DNA of 7,795 bases. It comes from SYOC01 sp050185455 (lineage in GTDB: Bacteria; Desulfobacterota; Binatia; Bin18). The stretch covers positions 1-7,795 of the forward strand of contig JBFWZL010000320.1 of the NCBI GenBank assembly GCA_050185455.1, written 5' to 3'. Position 1 is the stretch's first letter. Each line of letters opens with the position of its first letter. Positions 1 to 7,159 of this stretch are shown one piece after another. The position numbers and the translations under genes are program-made. The notes below the pieces were generated by a model. The model was not told where the DNA came from and made no database searches. It saw only the letters and a program-made list of their open reading frames with translations.

Positions 1-101
1 GCACGCTTGCCATTCCCACGGAGATATTTGACTTCGACATTCGCCCATCCGCTAACGGCCCTACCTCCGCTCCTCGCGGTCGAGAAGCCTCTACTTCGTG
101 A
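1..101 (+). CDS. fmdA: C-terminal tail of probable formamidase (partial)
   Basis: The window opens inside a reading frame (codons from base 3) that runs 32 codons to a TGA at 99-101. It includes the stretch IFDFDIRPSANGP, which resembles the C-terminal end of the FmdA/AmdA acetamidase/formamidase family. These cytoplasmic enzymes hydrolyse formamide or other short amides to ammonia and the acid. Support comes from position: the next gene is an FmdB zinc-ribbon protein, the usual partner of fmdA, and an amide/urea ABC transporter follows, as in the fmd operon of Methylophilus. No catalytic residues lie in this short tail, so the family call rests on a remembered C-terminal pattern plus context. 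It could be the end of an unrelated gene. The rest of the gene lies before the window. Confidence 0.55.
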   Translation, partial: TLAIPTEIFDFDIRPSANGPTSAPRGREASTS

Positions 102-257
102 AAGGATACAATGACCACAAGCGCTATCTGAAATCTTTTTGTCACTAACTGTGGCGCCAATTCTTCGCGGACGCGACGAAAAATCAGAACGGATCTTGTC
201 GTGCCCGCACCGCCGAGTCGATAGGCATAGCGGGGTTCCCAGTATCATCCTCTATGC

Positions 258-264
258 AAGGAGG
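258..264 (+). promoter_or_regulatory. Strong ribosome binding site of fmdB
   Basis: AAGGAGG lies 8 bases before the ATG at 273. It is a near-perfect Shine-Dalgarno sequence and fixes the fmdB start. A strong site for such a small protein, about 170 bases after the formamidase stop, argues that the gene is translated independently. Confidence 0.8.
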
Positions 265-272
265 TTCTTGCC

Positions 273-551
273 ATGCCCATCTATGAGTTTTGCTGTGAGA
301 CGTGCGGGCCGTTCGAGTGTTGGCGGCCCATGCGTGAGTCAAACTATCCCATGCTTTGCTCCGCATGTCATGAAGCGGCGCGTAGGATTTTTTCACCTCC
401 TGGCCTGCTTTTGACGGCTCACAGTTCACGACGTCGCCAAGAGCGTGCAGTCGAACCGCGTATTGTGCAGCGCGCGCCCAAAGCGGCTCCTGCCGCCGTT
501 CGCACGTCTCGCCGTCAGACTGGCGGGCGTCCCTGGCAGCTCAGTCATTAA
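273..551 (+). CDS. fmdB: FmdB-family zinc-ribbon protein
   Basis: A 92-residue protein beginning MPIYEF, the standard opening of FmdB-family putative regulatory proteins. Two CxxC pairs (C8/C11 and C29/C32) form the expected single zinc ribbon in the first 35 residues. The rest (about 45-92) is basic, low in complexity and rich in Arg, Ala and Pro, as is common in this family. FmdB of Methylophilus was proposed to regulate amide and urea use; the molecular role of most members is unproven. The start is fixed by the strong AAGGAGG before it. It lies between a probable formamidase end and urtA, about 105 bases before the urtA start, and is probably co-expressed with one or both. Extra cysteines at 7 and 16 are not part of the usual ligand set. 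The family assignment is firm; function is inferred from context. Confidence 0.88.
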   Translation: MPIYEFCCETCGPFECWRPMRESNYPMLCSACHEAARRIFSPPGLLLTAHSSRRRQERAVEPRIVQRAPKAAPAAVRTSRRQTGGRPWQLSH

Positions 552-617
552 GAGCCCTATTTGCGATTCGCTCGATTCTCAGTTTGCCAAGATTTCTACC
601 GTCCGCAAATACATGTG

Positions 618-632
618 TAGATCTCAGATCTA
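618..632 (+). promoter_or_regulatory. 15-base palindrome before urtA, possible operator
   Basis: TAGATCT, one central C, then AGATCTA form a perfect 7+1+7 inverted repeat. It ends 8 bases before the urtA ribosome binding site, in the fmdB-urtA gap. It could be a repressor or activator half-site pair, or a short RNA hairpin controlling access to the binding site. I recognise no known nitrogen-regulator consensus in it, and no convincing -35/-10 pair stands out in 552-640. Its regulatory role is an inference from symmetry and position alone. Confidence 0.35.
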
Positions 633-640
633 TCACCGTT

Positions 641-649
641 GGAGAGGAG
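641..649 (+). promoter_or_regulatory. Ribosome binding site that sets the urtA start
   Basis: GGAGAGGAG ends 6 bases before the ATG at 656. It decides the urtA start: the open frame extends back to an ATG at 584, but that codon has no comparable site, and starting there would put 24 non-signal-like residues before the signal peptide. A second in-frame ATG at 662 is less well spaced. Confidence 0.75.
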
Positions 650-655
650 TGCCCA

Positions 656-1909
656 ATGCCGATGCAATCTCAATATCCAGATATTCTACGAAAAAAGCTC
701 TTTCGCTTCGCTCTATTGTCCGGTTTCGGGCTTGTCTATTTATGCTTGCTGGGGATGCCTGGAGAAGCCAATAATCTTGCTACTGACAAAGTTAACACCA
801 CGGGGCTCTCTATTACCGAAACCGACGTAACCGTCGGACAGATCCGGTCGCTGACCGGCACCATGGCGATTAGCGAGGTCTCCGTGGCCGAAGCCGAGAA
901 ATTGGCGATCGAGGAGATTAACGCGCAAGGCGGCGTATTGAGCCGACAGATCAAATTAATTACCGAGGATGGCGCAAGCGACTGGCCGACCTTTGCGGAG
1001 AAGGCGAAGAAGCTTTTAGAGAACGATAAAGTGGCGTCCGTGATGGGGTGTTGGACCTCAGCCTCGCGCAAGGCAGTGCTGCCGATCTTTGAGCGAGACA
1101 ACGGATTACTTTATTATCCTACTTTCTATGAAGGGTTAGAGGCGTCAAAAAACGTTATCTACACTGGTCAGGAAGCGACTCAGCAAATCATTGCTGGTAT
1201 TGAGTGGGCGATTAAGCAGCAAGGAAAGAAAACTTTTTATCTCTTAGGGTCGGATTATATTTGGCCTCGGACCTCCAATAAAATCGCGCGCAAAGCGATC
1301 GAAAAATTTGGCGGTACGGTGGTGGCGGAAGAATATACTCCCCTTGGCCACACACAATATGGGTCAATTATCAATAAAATTAAACTGAGGAAGCCAGATG
1401 TAATCTACAGCATCATCGTCGGCGGCAGCAACGTGTCTTGGTACAAGCAACTCAAGGCGGCCGGGGTTACGGCGGATAAGCAGATGTTGCTGACGATCTC
1501 GATCACAGAAGACGAAATTCGCGGCATCGGCCCCGAGAATGTTACCGGCTTTTATGCCTGCATGAAATACTTTCAGAGCCTGGATATTCCGGAAAATCAC
1601 AAATTCGTCTCGGCCTTCAAGGCTAAATACGGCGCTGATCGCGTCATTGGCGATACGATGCAAGCCGGGTATCTAGGCCCATATCTTTGGAAGCTGGGAG
1701 TGGAGAAGGCTGGAAGCTTTGATGTTGATAAAGTCGTGGCGGTGTCTCCAGGCATTACTTTCGCCGCGCCTGAGGGCGAGGTCAAGATCCACGAGAATCA
1801 CCATCTCTGGAGTAAAACGCGAGTCGGCCAAATTCTACCCGACGGGCAAGTAAAAGTAGTGTGGGAATCCGAGCCGATCGAGCCGAATCCCTGGCCTGAG
1901 GGCTACTAA
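656..1909 (+). CDS. urtA: Urea ABC transporter substrate-binding protein UrtA
   Basis: A 417-residue periplasmic binding protein that captures urea (possibly short amides) and delivers it to UrtB/UrtC. From the ATG at 656, the N-terminus has a basic stretch (RKKLFR, residues about 11-16), a hydrophobic core to about residue 33 and a likely signal-peptidase site after GEA (about 35-37), so export by Sec is expected. The mature part is a two-lobed Leu/Ile/Val-type binding protein with hallmarks of the UrtA family: LTGTMAIS early in the mature chain, EDGASDWPTFAEKAKKLL, GCWTSASRKAVLP, FYLLGSDYIWPRT, EEYTPLGHTQY, RGIGPENV and ENHHLW near the end. The length is normal for UrtA. It heads a five-gene transporter operon; urtB begins 23 bases after its stop. 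Homologues annotated for amides (FmdD type) look similar, so urea as main ligand is a family inference. Confidence 0.95.
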   Translation: MPMQSQYPDILRKKLFRFALLSGFGLVYLCLLGMPGEANNLATDKVNTTGLSITETDVTVGQIRSLTGTMAISEVSVAEAEKLAIEEINAQGGVLSRQIKLITEDGASDWPTFAEKAKKLLENDKVASVMGCWTSASRKAVLPIFERDNGLLYYPTFYEGLEASKNVIYTGQEATQQIIAGIEWAIKQQGKKTFYLLGSDYIWPRTSNKIARKAIEKFGGTVVAEEYTPLGHTQYGSIINKIKLRKPDVIYSIIVGGSNVSWYKQLKAAGVTADKQMLLTISITEDEIRGIGPENVTGFYACMKYFQSLDIPENHKFVSAFKAKYGADRVIGDTMQAGYLGPYLWKLGVEKAGSFDVDKVVAVSPGITFAAPEGEVKIHENHHLWSKTRVGQILPDGQVKVVWESEPIEPNPWPEGY

Positions 1910-1932
1910 ACGCGTCGGGACGGAGGTGGAGC

Positions 1933-2829
1933 GTGGATATTCTCATCATGCAAGCCTTCAGCGGCTTGAGTCTCTTTACCGTGTTGCTGCTCATGGCTCT
2001 TGGGTTGGCCATCATCTTCGGCCTTATGGGAGTCATCAACATGGCGCACGGCGAGTTCATGGCGCTTGGAGCCTACACCACATATGTGACCGCGCTGTTG
2101 TGTGAACGATATACCCCGAGTGTTCTCAGTGGGTACCTTATCGTCGCCGGAATTTTCGCGTTCATCGTCGCGTTTGTGGTGGGGTACGGCGTGGAATGGG
2201 CGCTGATCCGACATCTGTACAAACGTCCGCTGGACACTTTGTTGGCGACTTGGGGGTTGAGTTTGGTCATGCAACAAATTTTTCGCTCGGTGTTCGGCGC
2301 TCAAGAAGTGGGTGTTCCTATGCCGGATTGGTTGCTGGGATCGTGGAAGGTGACGGAGACGATCGATATCCCCCTGAATGGACTTTTTGTGATGGGACTC
2401 TCGCTGACCACGACCTGCGCGGTGTTTCTCTTTCTCTTCCGATCACGGTGGGGATTACGGATTCGCGCGGTGACGCAGAATCGCATCATGAGCGGAGCCG
2501 TGGGCATAAATACCAAAAAGGTAGACCGGGTCACCTTCGCGATGGGCTGCGGCATCGCTGGTCTGGGCGGCTCTGCGTTCACTACTATTGGGTCCGCCGG
2601 CCCTTCTTCCGGCCAGTTATATATCGTTGATACTTTTCTCGTGGTGGTTTTCGGCGGGGTGCAAAGCCTGGTTGGAACCATAGCCTCCGCGTTTACCATT
2701 GCGGAAAGTCAATCGTCTCTCGAATTCTTCCTGAGCGGCTCAATGGCGAAAGTCATTACGTTACTCTCAATCATCGGCATTCTCCTCGTTCGTCCCGAAG
2801 GGTTATTCGCCGTGAAAGTCAGGAGGTAG
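1933..2829 (+). CDS. urtB: Urea ABC transporter permease UrtB
   Basis: A 298-residue inner-membrane permease of the LivH/UrtB type, one of the two subunits that form the urea channel. It starts at GTG 1933, with GGAGG at 1922-1926 placed 6 bases before it. The sequence is mostly hydrophobic helices. Family marks are INMAHGEFMALGAY near residues 36-49, the cytoplasmic coupling-loop region LRIRAVTQNRIMSGAVGI that contacts the ATPases, and the C-terminal LLVRPEGLF. The length matches the short UrtB form; it lacks the long N-terminal extension found in some proteobacterial UrtB proteins. It ends one base before urtC, so the two permeases are almost certainly translated together in equal amounts. 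Confidence 0.95.
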   Translation: MDILIMQAFSGLSLFTVLLLMALGLAIIFGLMGVINMAHGEFMALGAYTTYVTALLCERYTPSVLSGYLIVAGIFAFIVAFVVGYGVEWALIRHLYKRPLDTLLATWGLSLVMQQIFRSVFGAQEVGVPMPDWLLGSWKVTETIDIPLNGLFVMGLSLTTTCAVFLFLFRSRWGLRIRAVTQNRIMSGAVGINTKKVDRVTFAMGCGIAGLGGSAFTTIGSAGPSSGQLYIVDTFLVVVFGGVQSLVGTIASAFTIAESQSSLEFFLSGSMAKVITLLSIIGILLVRPEGLFAVKVRR

Positions 2830-2830
2830 C

Positions 2831-3955
2831 ATGCGGTTGCGCACTAGCTTCTCCCAAGACGCTTCGTTTTGGCTTTCTCTACTTCTTCTGTGTGGACTGT
2901 TGTTTCTGCTCTTCCCGCTCGCCCTGGACCTCTTCCGACTGAATCTTGTTGGCAAGTATTTGACCTACGCCTTCGTTGCGGTCGGCCTCGTATTGTGTTG
3001 GGGATACGGGGGGATTCTCAGCTTGGGCCAAGGGGTGTTCTTCGGCCTGGGCGGATATCTCATGGCGATGTTTCTTAAGCTTGAAGCGTCAGACCTTGTG
3101 ACGACGGCGAGACAGAATACGCCCGGCATCCCTGACTTCATGGATTGGAATCAGTTGACTGCGCTTCCTTGGTTCTGGAAGCCTTTTTACAGTCTGACCT
3201 TCACGCTGATTGCCATTCCCGTGCTTCCTGTATTGGTAGCTGCTATTATCGGCCTGGCGATGTTCAAGCGGCGAGTCGGGGGCGTCTACTTCGCGATCAT
3301 CACACAAGCGCTGGCGGCAATTCTCAGCATCCTGATTATCGGCCAACAGGGGTTGTGCGGCGGCATCAACGGCATTACCGACTTGCGGACTTTGAAAGGG
3401 TGGGACATCAACAGCGACATCGCGAAATATGTTTTTTATTTTTTGAACGGAACGTTGCTGGTTGGAGCGCTCGTTTTTAGTAAATTCTTACTCGATAGCA
3501 AACTTGGCCGGTTGTTGGTGGCGATTCGTGATAAGGAAGATCGCGTACGGTTCTCGGGATACGATGTCGCTAACTTCAAGATCTTTATCTTCGCTGTGGC
3601 GGCGCTGTTTTCGGCGGTCGGGGGCGCCATGTTTACCTTGCAGGTCGGTTTTATTTCTCCTTCCTTCGTCGGCATTGTTCCATCTATTGAAATGGTGATT
3701 TTCTGTGCGGTAGGCGGCCGCTTTTCGCTTATCGGTGCGGTCTATGGGTCCCTTTTGGTAAATTTCGCCAAGACGTTCTTGTCAGAAAGTTCTCCCGCGC
3801 TGTGGCTGTATGTGTATGGCGGTTTGTTCATGGCGGTCGTGCTCCTTTTCCCCGACGGCCTTGCCGGATTATTTACTCGTGGAGAACAAAATCTGGCGTT
3901 CAAGTCTCTCCGACGTTGGCGAGGGTCGAAACTTGGATTGGAGGCGCCCTCATGA
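2831..3955 (+). CDS. urtC: Urea ABC transporter permease UrtC
   Basis: A 374-residue LivM/UrtC-type permease, the partner of UrtB in the membrane channel. Its ribosome binding site AGGAGG (2821-2826) lies inside the last codons of urtB, and its ATG is one base after the urtB stop. Family marks are WGYGGILSLGQGVFFGLGGY around residues 57-76, FKRRVGGVYFAIITQALAA in the middle, the coupling-loop segment LLVAIRDKEDRVRFSGYD, and CAVGGRFSLIGAVYGS before LLFPDGLAGLF near the C-terminus. About eight or more hydrophobic segments are visible. The length is normal and no damage is seen. The stop overlaps the start of urtD (ATGA), indicating translational coupling. Confidence 0.95.
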   Translation: MRLRTSFSQDASFWLSLLLLCGLLFLLFPLALDLFRLNLVGKYLTYAFVAVGLVLCWGYGGILSLGQGVFFGLGGYLMAMFLKLEASDLVTTARQNTPGIPDFMDWNQLTALPWFWKPFYSLTFTLIAIPVLPVLVAAIIGLAMFKRRVGGVYFAIITQALAAILSILIIGQQGLCGGINGITDLRTLKGWDINSDIAKYVFYFLNGTLLVGALVFSKFLLDSKLGRLLVAIRDKEDRVRFSGYDVANFKIFIFAVAALFSAVGGAMFTLQVGFISPSFVGIVPSIEMVIFCAVGGRFSLIGAVYGSLLVNFAKTFLSESSPALWLYVYGGLFMAVVLLFPDGLAGLFTRGEQNLAFKSLRRWRGSKLGLEAPS

Positions 3956-4689
3956 ACGATGTGATTCTCTACGTCGAAGAACTTACCGTCTCGTTTGATG
4001 GCTTCAAGGCCGTCGACGCCTTAAACTTCTACGTTGACAGAAATGAACTCCGGGTGGTGATCGGTCCCAACGGCGCGGGCAAGACGACCTTGCTTGATCT
4101 CATCTGTGGCAAAACGAAAGCGAGCAGCGGCTCTATCCGTTTCAAAGACCTGGAGTTGGGCAAGCTGTCGGAGCATGAAATCGTCCGCAAAGGCATAGGC
4201 CGAAAATTCCAAACGCCGTCCATATACGAAAATCTGACCGTTTATCAAAATCTAGAGCTTTCATGGCCGAGGCATAGAAGCGTGTGGGGCTCATTATTGT
4301 GCTTGCTTGATGAAGCGTCTCAACAACGTATTGTAGAAGTGGCGGCGCAGATTGCTCTCAAAGACCAGCTTTCCGAAATGGCCGGTTTGCTAAGTCATGG
4401 GCAGAAACAATGGCTGGAAATCGGCATGCTGCTCATGCAGGACCCCGAGCTGCTGCTGTTAGACGAACCGGTCGCTGGCATGAGTCCTCGTGAGCGCGAA
4501 CAAACGGCTGTTTTGTTGAAACAGATCGCCGTGAATCGCTCCATGATCGTCATCGAACACGATATGCAATTCGTCGAGGATATTGCGCATCGTGTGACCG
4601 TACTACATCAGGGGAAAATCTTGAGCGAGGGAGCTATGGAAAAAGTAAAAAATGACCAAAGGGTCATTGAAGTATATCTGGGCCATTAA
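3952..4689 (+). CDS. urtD: Urea ABC transporter ATP-binding protein UrtD
   Basis: A 245-residue cytoplasmic ATPase of the LivG/UrtD type. It binds the permeases and, with UrtE, powers uptake. The start is the ATG at 3952, which overlaps the urtC stop as ATGA and has GGAGG at 3940-3944 upstream; the open frame extends back to 3802, but that part overlaps urtC and is not used. Motifs in order: Walker A GPNGAGKT (residues 38-45), Q-loop region GRKFQTPSIYENLTV, signature-equivalent LSHGQKQWLEIGM, Walker B LLLLDEP followed by VAGM, and switch histidine in IEHDM. The LSHGQKQWLE form of the signature is typical of UrtD and separates it from generic LivG. All catalytic motifs are intact. Confidence 0.95.
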   Translation: MNDVILYVEELTVSFDGFKAVDALNFYVDRNELRVVIGPNGAGKTTLLDLICGKTKASSGSIRFKDLELGKLSEHEIVRKGIGRKFQTPSIYENLTVYQNLELSWPRHRSVWGSLLCLLDEASQQRIVEVAAQIALKDQLSEMAGLLSHGQKQWLEIGMLLMQDPELLLLDEPVAGMSPREREQTAVLLKQIAVNRSMIVIEHDMQFVEDIAHRVTVLHQGKILSEGAMEKVKNDQRVIEVYLGH

Positions 4690-4723
4690 AGCGAATCCCG
4701 ACTAAAGGGGAAAAGAACGCGTT

Positions 4724-5413
4724 ATGCTGAGTGTAGAGTTGGTCAATGTAAGTTATGGCGATAGCCGAGTGATTCGTGATCTCAGCTTTTTTGTCAAAGA
4801 GCAGGAATCGATAGCGATTTTAGGACGGAATGGCATGGGAAAAACCACGCTTTTGAAATCCTTGATTGGGATTTTACCCGTCTACTCCGGACGAGTGACG
4901 ATGCAGGGAGAAGAGAACACGCATCAAGAGAGCTATGAACGCGTAGCGAAAGGCATAGCTTATGTCCCTCAAGGAAGAATGATTTTTCCGAACCTCACCG
5001 TTGAAGAAAATATCCAAACCGGACTTGAGGCGGCGAAGACCGACACGATCGGAGACGATGTATACTCACTGTTTCCGGTTCTTTTTGAGATGCGACGACG
5101 GAAGGGCGGGAACTTATCTGGAGGACAGCAACAGCAATTAGCTATCGCCAGGGCGTTGGTCAGCAATCCGAAAGTCATTCTTTTAGACGAGCCCACCGAG
5201 GGCATTCAACCTTCAGTTATCAAAGAGATCGCCAAAGTCTTAAACGAGATTAAGCGTCATCTCGGCATCGCCTTCGTGGTGTCGGAACAAATGCTCAGTT
5301 TCGCCTTGGATGTAGCCGACCATATCCTGATTCTTGAAAAAGGCTCTTTCGTTCATGAAGAGGCGCGGGCGACTGTGAACCTCGAAAAAGTTAAGCAATA
5401 TCTCACCGTGTAA
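4724..5413 (+). CDS. urtE: Urea ABC transporter ATP-binding protein UrtE
   Basis: A 229-residue cytoplasmic ATPase of the LivF/UrtE type, partner of UrtD. Motifs in order: Walker A GRNGMGKT (residues 34-41), Q-loop region YVPQGRMIFPNLTVEEN, signature LSGGQQQQLAIARAL and Walker B VILLDEPTEGIQPS. The switch region reads VVSEQM, with Gln where many ABC ATPases have His, which is normal for the LivF/UrtE branch. The TEGIQPS extension of Walker B is typical of UrtE. It begins 34 bases after urtD; the upstream purine stretch AAAGGGGAAAAG (4704-4715) is a weak and slightly distant ribosome binding site compared with the other urt genes. It is the last gene of the operon; 18 bases later a ureG remnant ends on the opposite strand, and no terminator hairpin is visible in the gap. 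Confidence 0.95.
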   Translation: MLSVELVNVSYGDSRVIRDLSFFVKEQESIAILGRNGMGKTTLLKSLIGILPVYSGRVTMQGEENTHQESYERVAKGIAYVPQGRMIFPNLTVEENIQTGLEAAKTDTIGDDVYSLFPVLFEMRRRKGGNLSGGQQQQLAIARALVSNPKVILLDEPTEGIQPSVIKEIAKVLNEIKRHLGIAFVVSEQMLSFALDVADHILILEKGSFVHEEARATVNLEKVKQYLTV

Positions 5414-5431
5414 GAAGAGCCCCTATTCGTC

Positions 5432-5740
5432 TCAGGTGAACAACAGCTCCCGCTCGATCCACGCGCCTACCTCGACCACCCCCTGGCCAGTTTTGCAATT
5501 GGTAAGGATGAAGGGGCGTTCGCTGCGCACACGCTTTGTATCGTGGACCATGACCTCGAGACTGGCGCCAACATGCGGGGCCAGGTCAACTTTATTGATG
5601 ACAAGCAGATCCGAGCGTGCGATGCCGGGACCTTGTTTGCGGGGAATATCGTCTCCACCAGCGACGTCAATCACGAAAATGAATGCGTCGGCGAGTTCGG
5701 GTGAATAGGTGGAAGCGAGATTATCGCCGCCGTTTATCTC
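5432..5740 (-). pseudogene. ureG: 3' half of ureG, urease nickel-insertion GTPase (truncated)
   Basis: Read on the minus strand, about 100 codons match the C-terminal half of UreG, the GTPase that helps deliver nickel to urease with UreD, UreF and UreE. Recognisable parts in order are GGDNLASTYSPELADAF, the IDVAGGDDIPRK segment, the guanine-specificity motif in VINKVDLAPHVGASLEVM, and the end WIERELLFT before a TGA at 5432-5434. Upstream of GGDN the similarity to UreG (normally IESGGDN) stops. The frame stays open only to an in-frame stop at 5780-5782 and has no ATG, so the P-loop (GSGKT type) and the Cys-Pro-His metal site are absent. A normal UreG is about 200 residues. A GTG at 5674 could start an 80-residue product, but it would lack GTP-binding essentials. 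It converges with urtE. No stop interrupts the retained half, so truncation may be fairly recent. Confidence 0.85.
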
Positions 5741-6220
5741 GCGCAGTTGACGGGGAATAGGGGATGAGTCCCTGGCGATTCAAGAAGGAACACCATTAGC
5801 TATGGGTGCTAGAGAAAGAAGTTAAGCGAGCGTTGTGGATAAGTTGGCTACTCTCGAAGAAGACGCCGCCTGACTCACATTTGCCTCCCTTTCGGGACAT
5901 ATTGGCTATCCTCTTCAATGAAAGTTAGCTCGTTGCTGAGAGGATCAGTGGTGACGGACAGACTAACCGTCTCTTTATCACAATCTTTCTGTTACTGCGC
6001 CGCTTGCCGGGTGGGATTCGGTATTCAACCAAATGCCCAAGGTACTCGTCTATATAGCCACAGATAGGACGTCAAAGGTTCAGAAAAAAATAAAGACCAT
6101 TACCAAAGAAAATTTTTTCTCAGCTTGAGCTGACTCAAGCTGGTTTCTGGTTTAAGGGAGAGTATTCTTTTCTGAAAGAACATCCTGTAGAACCAGCAAC
6201 ATAAACGCCACGAGGGAGTA
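5741..6220. other. Long intergenic stretch, no recognisable gene
   Basis: About 480 bases between the ureG fragment and the sulfotransferase gene. Neither strand gives a coding segment I can assign. A run of about 40 sense codons on the plus strand (5799 to about 5930) and a 31-codon frame near 6032-6127 match no family I recognise and lack good ribosome binding sites. The stretch is AT-rich towards 6085-6120 (poly-A and poly-T runs) and contains the hairpin at 6121-6142. It probably holds the promoter of the downstream gene and possibly debris of whatever replaced the 5' half of ureG. Confidence 0.5.
6121..6142. repeat. Perfect hairpin upstream of the sulfotransferase gene
   Basis: CAGCTTGAG, a CTGA loop, then CTCAAGCTG: a 9-base perfect stem with a 4-base loop, about 80 bases before the sulfotransferase start. 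It follows an AATTTTTTCT run and is followed by GTTTCTGGTTT. On the plus strand the trailing T content is weak, and on the minus strand a run of A rather than T follows at once, so it is not a textbook intrinsic terminator in either direction. It could be an operator, a 5' leader structure or a weak terminator. Confidence 0.45.
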
Positions 6221-7159
6221 ATGAGACCGATCTTTATTGGCGGATGTGAGCGGAGTGGGACAACTTTGCTTGGGGCGATGCTTGGCTCGCATTCAAGCTG
6301 CCTCTGTGTGCCAGAGATGAAGTTTAAGATGGAGATGCTGCAGTTTGCGGATAATGGCGTTAACGGTTCAGTTGAGCCAGCGAGCAGGGTGGAAAAACTG
6401 GCGCGCCGTTCAAGCTTCAGAATTTGGGGGTTGTCTCTGAATGAGATTATCGCCCCTAGTAGGACGCTGGCTGGTCGAGAGCTGATTGAATGGACAGTGT
6501 TGGCATATGGACAGAAGATGGGAAAAACTGCCCCAGCAATCTGGATTGATCATACCCCCGCAAATATCAAGTACGCCTGGACGCTTTTCCAGGCGTTCCC
6601 CGATGCCCACCTGATTCACATTATTAGAGATGGGCGTGCGGTCGCTGCTTCGCTTTTGCCGCTTGATTGGGGGCCTAACGAGATTGACAGCGCCGCACGT
6701 TATTGGGCGGCGGCGCTTGCCTATGGATTGGCGACAGAGGCGGCTTGGCCGGAGCGGGTCATCCAAGTGCGCTATGAGAACCTGGTGGAGGAGCCGACGA
6801 CCACCCTCAAAAGACTCTGCGCAGCCTTGTCGCTTTCTTATGAACCTGCCATGTGCCAAGGAACGGGATTTCAGGTGCCCCCGTATACCGCCAAACAACA
6901 TGCCTTGGTTGGAACGCTGCCGGAGCCGACGCGAATTACCGCTTGGGAGCGGCAGCTCACTGCAAGACAAATCGAAATCTTCGAGAGCATTACAGCTGAT
7001 CTACTGAAAATGCTTCGCTACGAACCCAAGTTCGGCTTCCATGCAAAACGGATGTCGCGTCTGGAGATATTATCCTCTAGTATCCGAGAGTTTTATAAAA
7101 AGGAATTTGTCAACAGACACCGAAAACGAAGGAGAAGGAGAGAGACCTTGCCTTCGTAA
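6221..7159 (+). CDS. Sulfotransferase family protein (PAPS-dependent)
   Basis: A 312-residue protein with both signatures of PAPS-dependent sulfotransferases (Sulfotransfer_3-like). The 5'-phosphosulfate loop is GCERSGTTLLGAML at residues 8-21, right at the N-terminus. The 3'-phosphate motif is HIIRDGRAVAAS at 133-144, with the expected Arg and Ser. Such enzymes move a sulfuryl group from PAPS to hydroxyl or amino groups of glycans, lipids, peptides or small molecules; the acceptor cannot be told here. No signal peptide or membrane segment is seen. The C-terminus is very basic (RHRKRRRRR, near 300), which may mean binding to an acidic partner or membrane. GAGGGAG ends only 2 bases before the ATG, an unusually short spacing, but no better start lies upstream. 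It is unrelated to the urea genes on both sides and sits between two urease remnants, so it may have arrived by insertion. Confidence 0.88.
   Translation: MRPIFIGGCERSGTTLLGAMLGSHSSCLCVPEMKFKMEMLQFADNGVNGSVEPASRVEKLARRSSFRIWGLSLNEIIAPSRTLAGRELIEWTVLAYGQKMGKTAPAIWIDHTPANIKYAWTLFQAFPDAHLIHIIRDGRAVAASLLPLDWGPNEIDSAARYWAAALAYGLATEAAWPERVIQVRYENLVEEPTTTLKRLCAALSLSYEPAMCQGTGFQVPPYTAKQHALVGTLPEPTRITAWERQLTARQIEIFESITADLLKMLRYEPKFGFHAKRMSRLEILSSSIREFYKKEFVNRHRKRRRRRETLPS

Noticed and set aside
53..149. A second frame just after the formamidase tail (VKGYNDHKRYLKSF before a stop at 147-149), possibly a frameshifted continuation of fmdA
   Set aside because: The segment looks somewhat protein-like, but I cannot match it confidently to the formamidase C-terminus, and the main frame ends cleanly at 101.
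161..180. Imperfect hairpin between fmdA and fmdB (TTCTTCGC / GCGACGAA)
   Set aside because: One mismatch in the stem, no T-run on either side, and nothing else suggesting a terminator or riboswitch.
139..414. Overlapping plus and minus frames around the start of fmdB
   Set aside because: They overlap fmdB, lack ribosome binding sites and show no domains, while fmdB has a strong site and a zinc ribbon.
2196..2630. Plus-strand open frame of 144 codons within urtB
   Set aside because: Shadow frame of urtB; the urtB translation carries the permease motifs.
6165..6180. TTCTTT-TCTG-AAAGAA inverted repeat before the sulfotransferase
   Set aside because: Short AT-rich stem of the kind expected by chance in this AT-rich stretch.
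6410..6970. Minus-strand open frame of 186 codons
   Set aside because: It lies wholly inside the sulfotransferase gene, whose motifs are clear, and its translation resembles no known protein.
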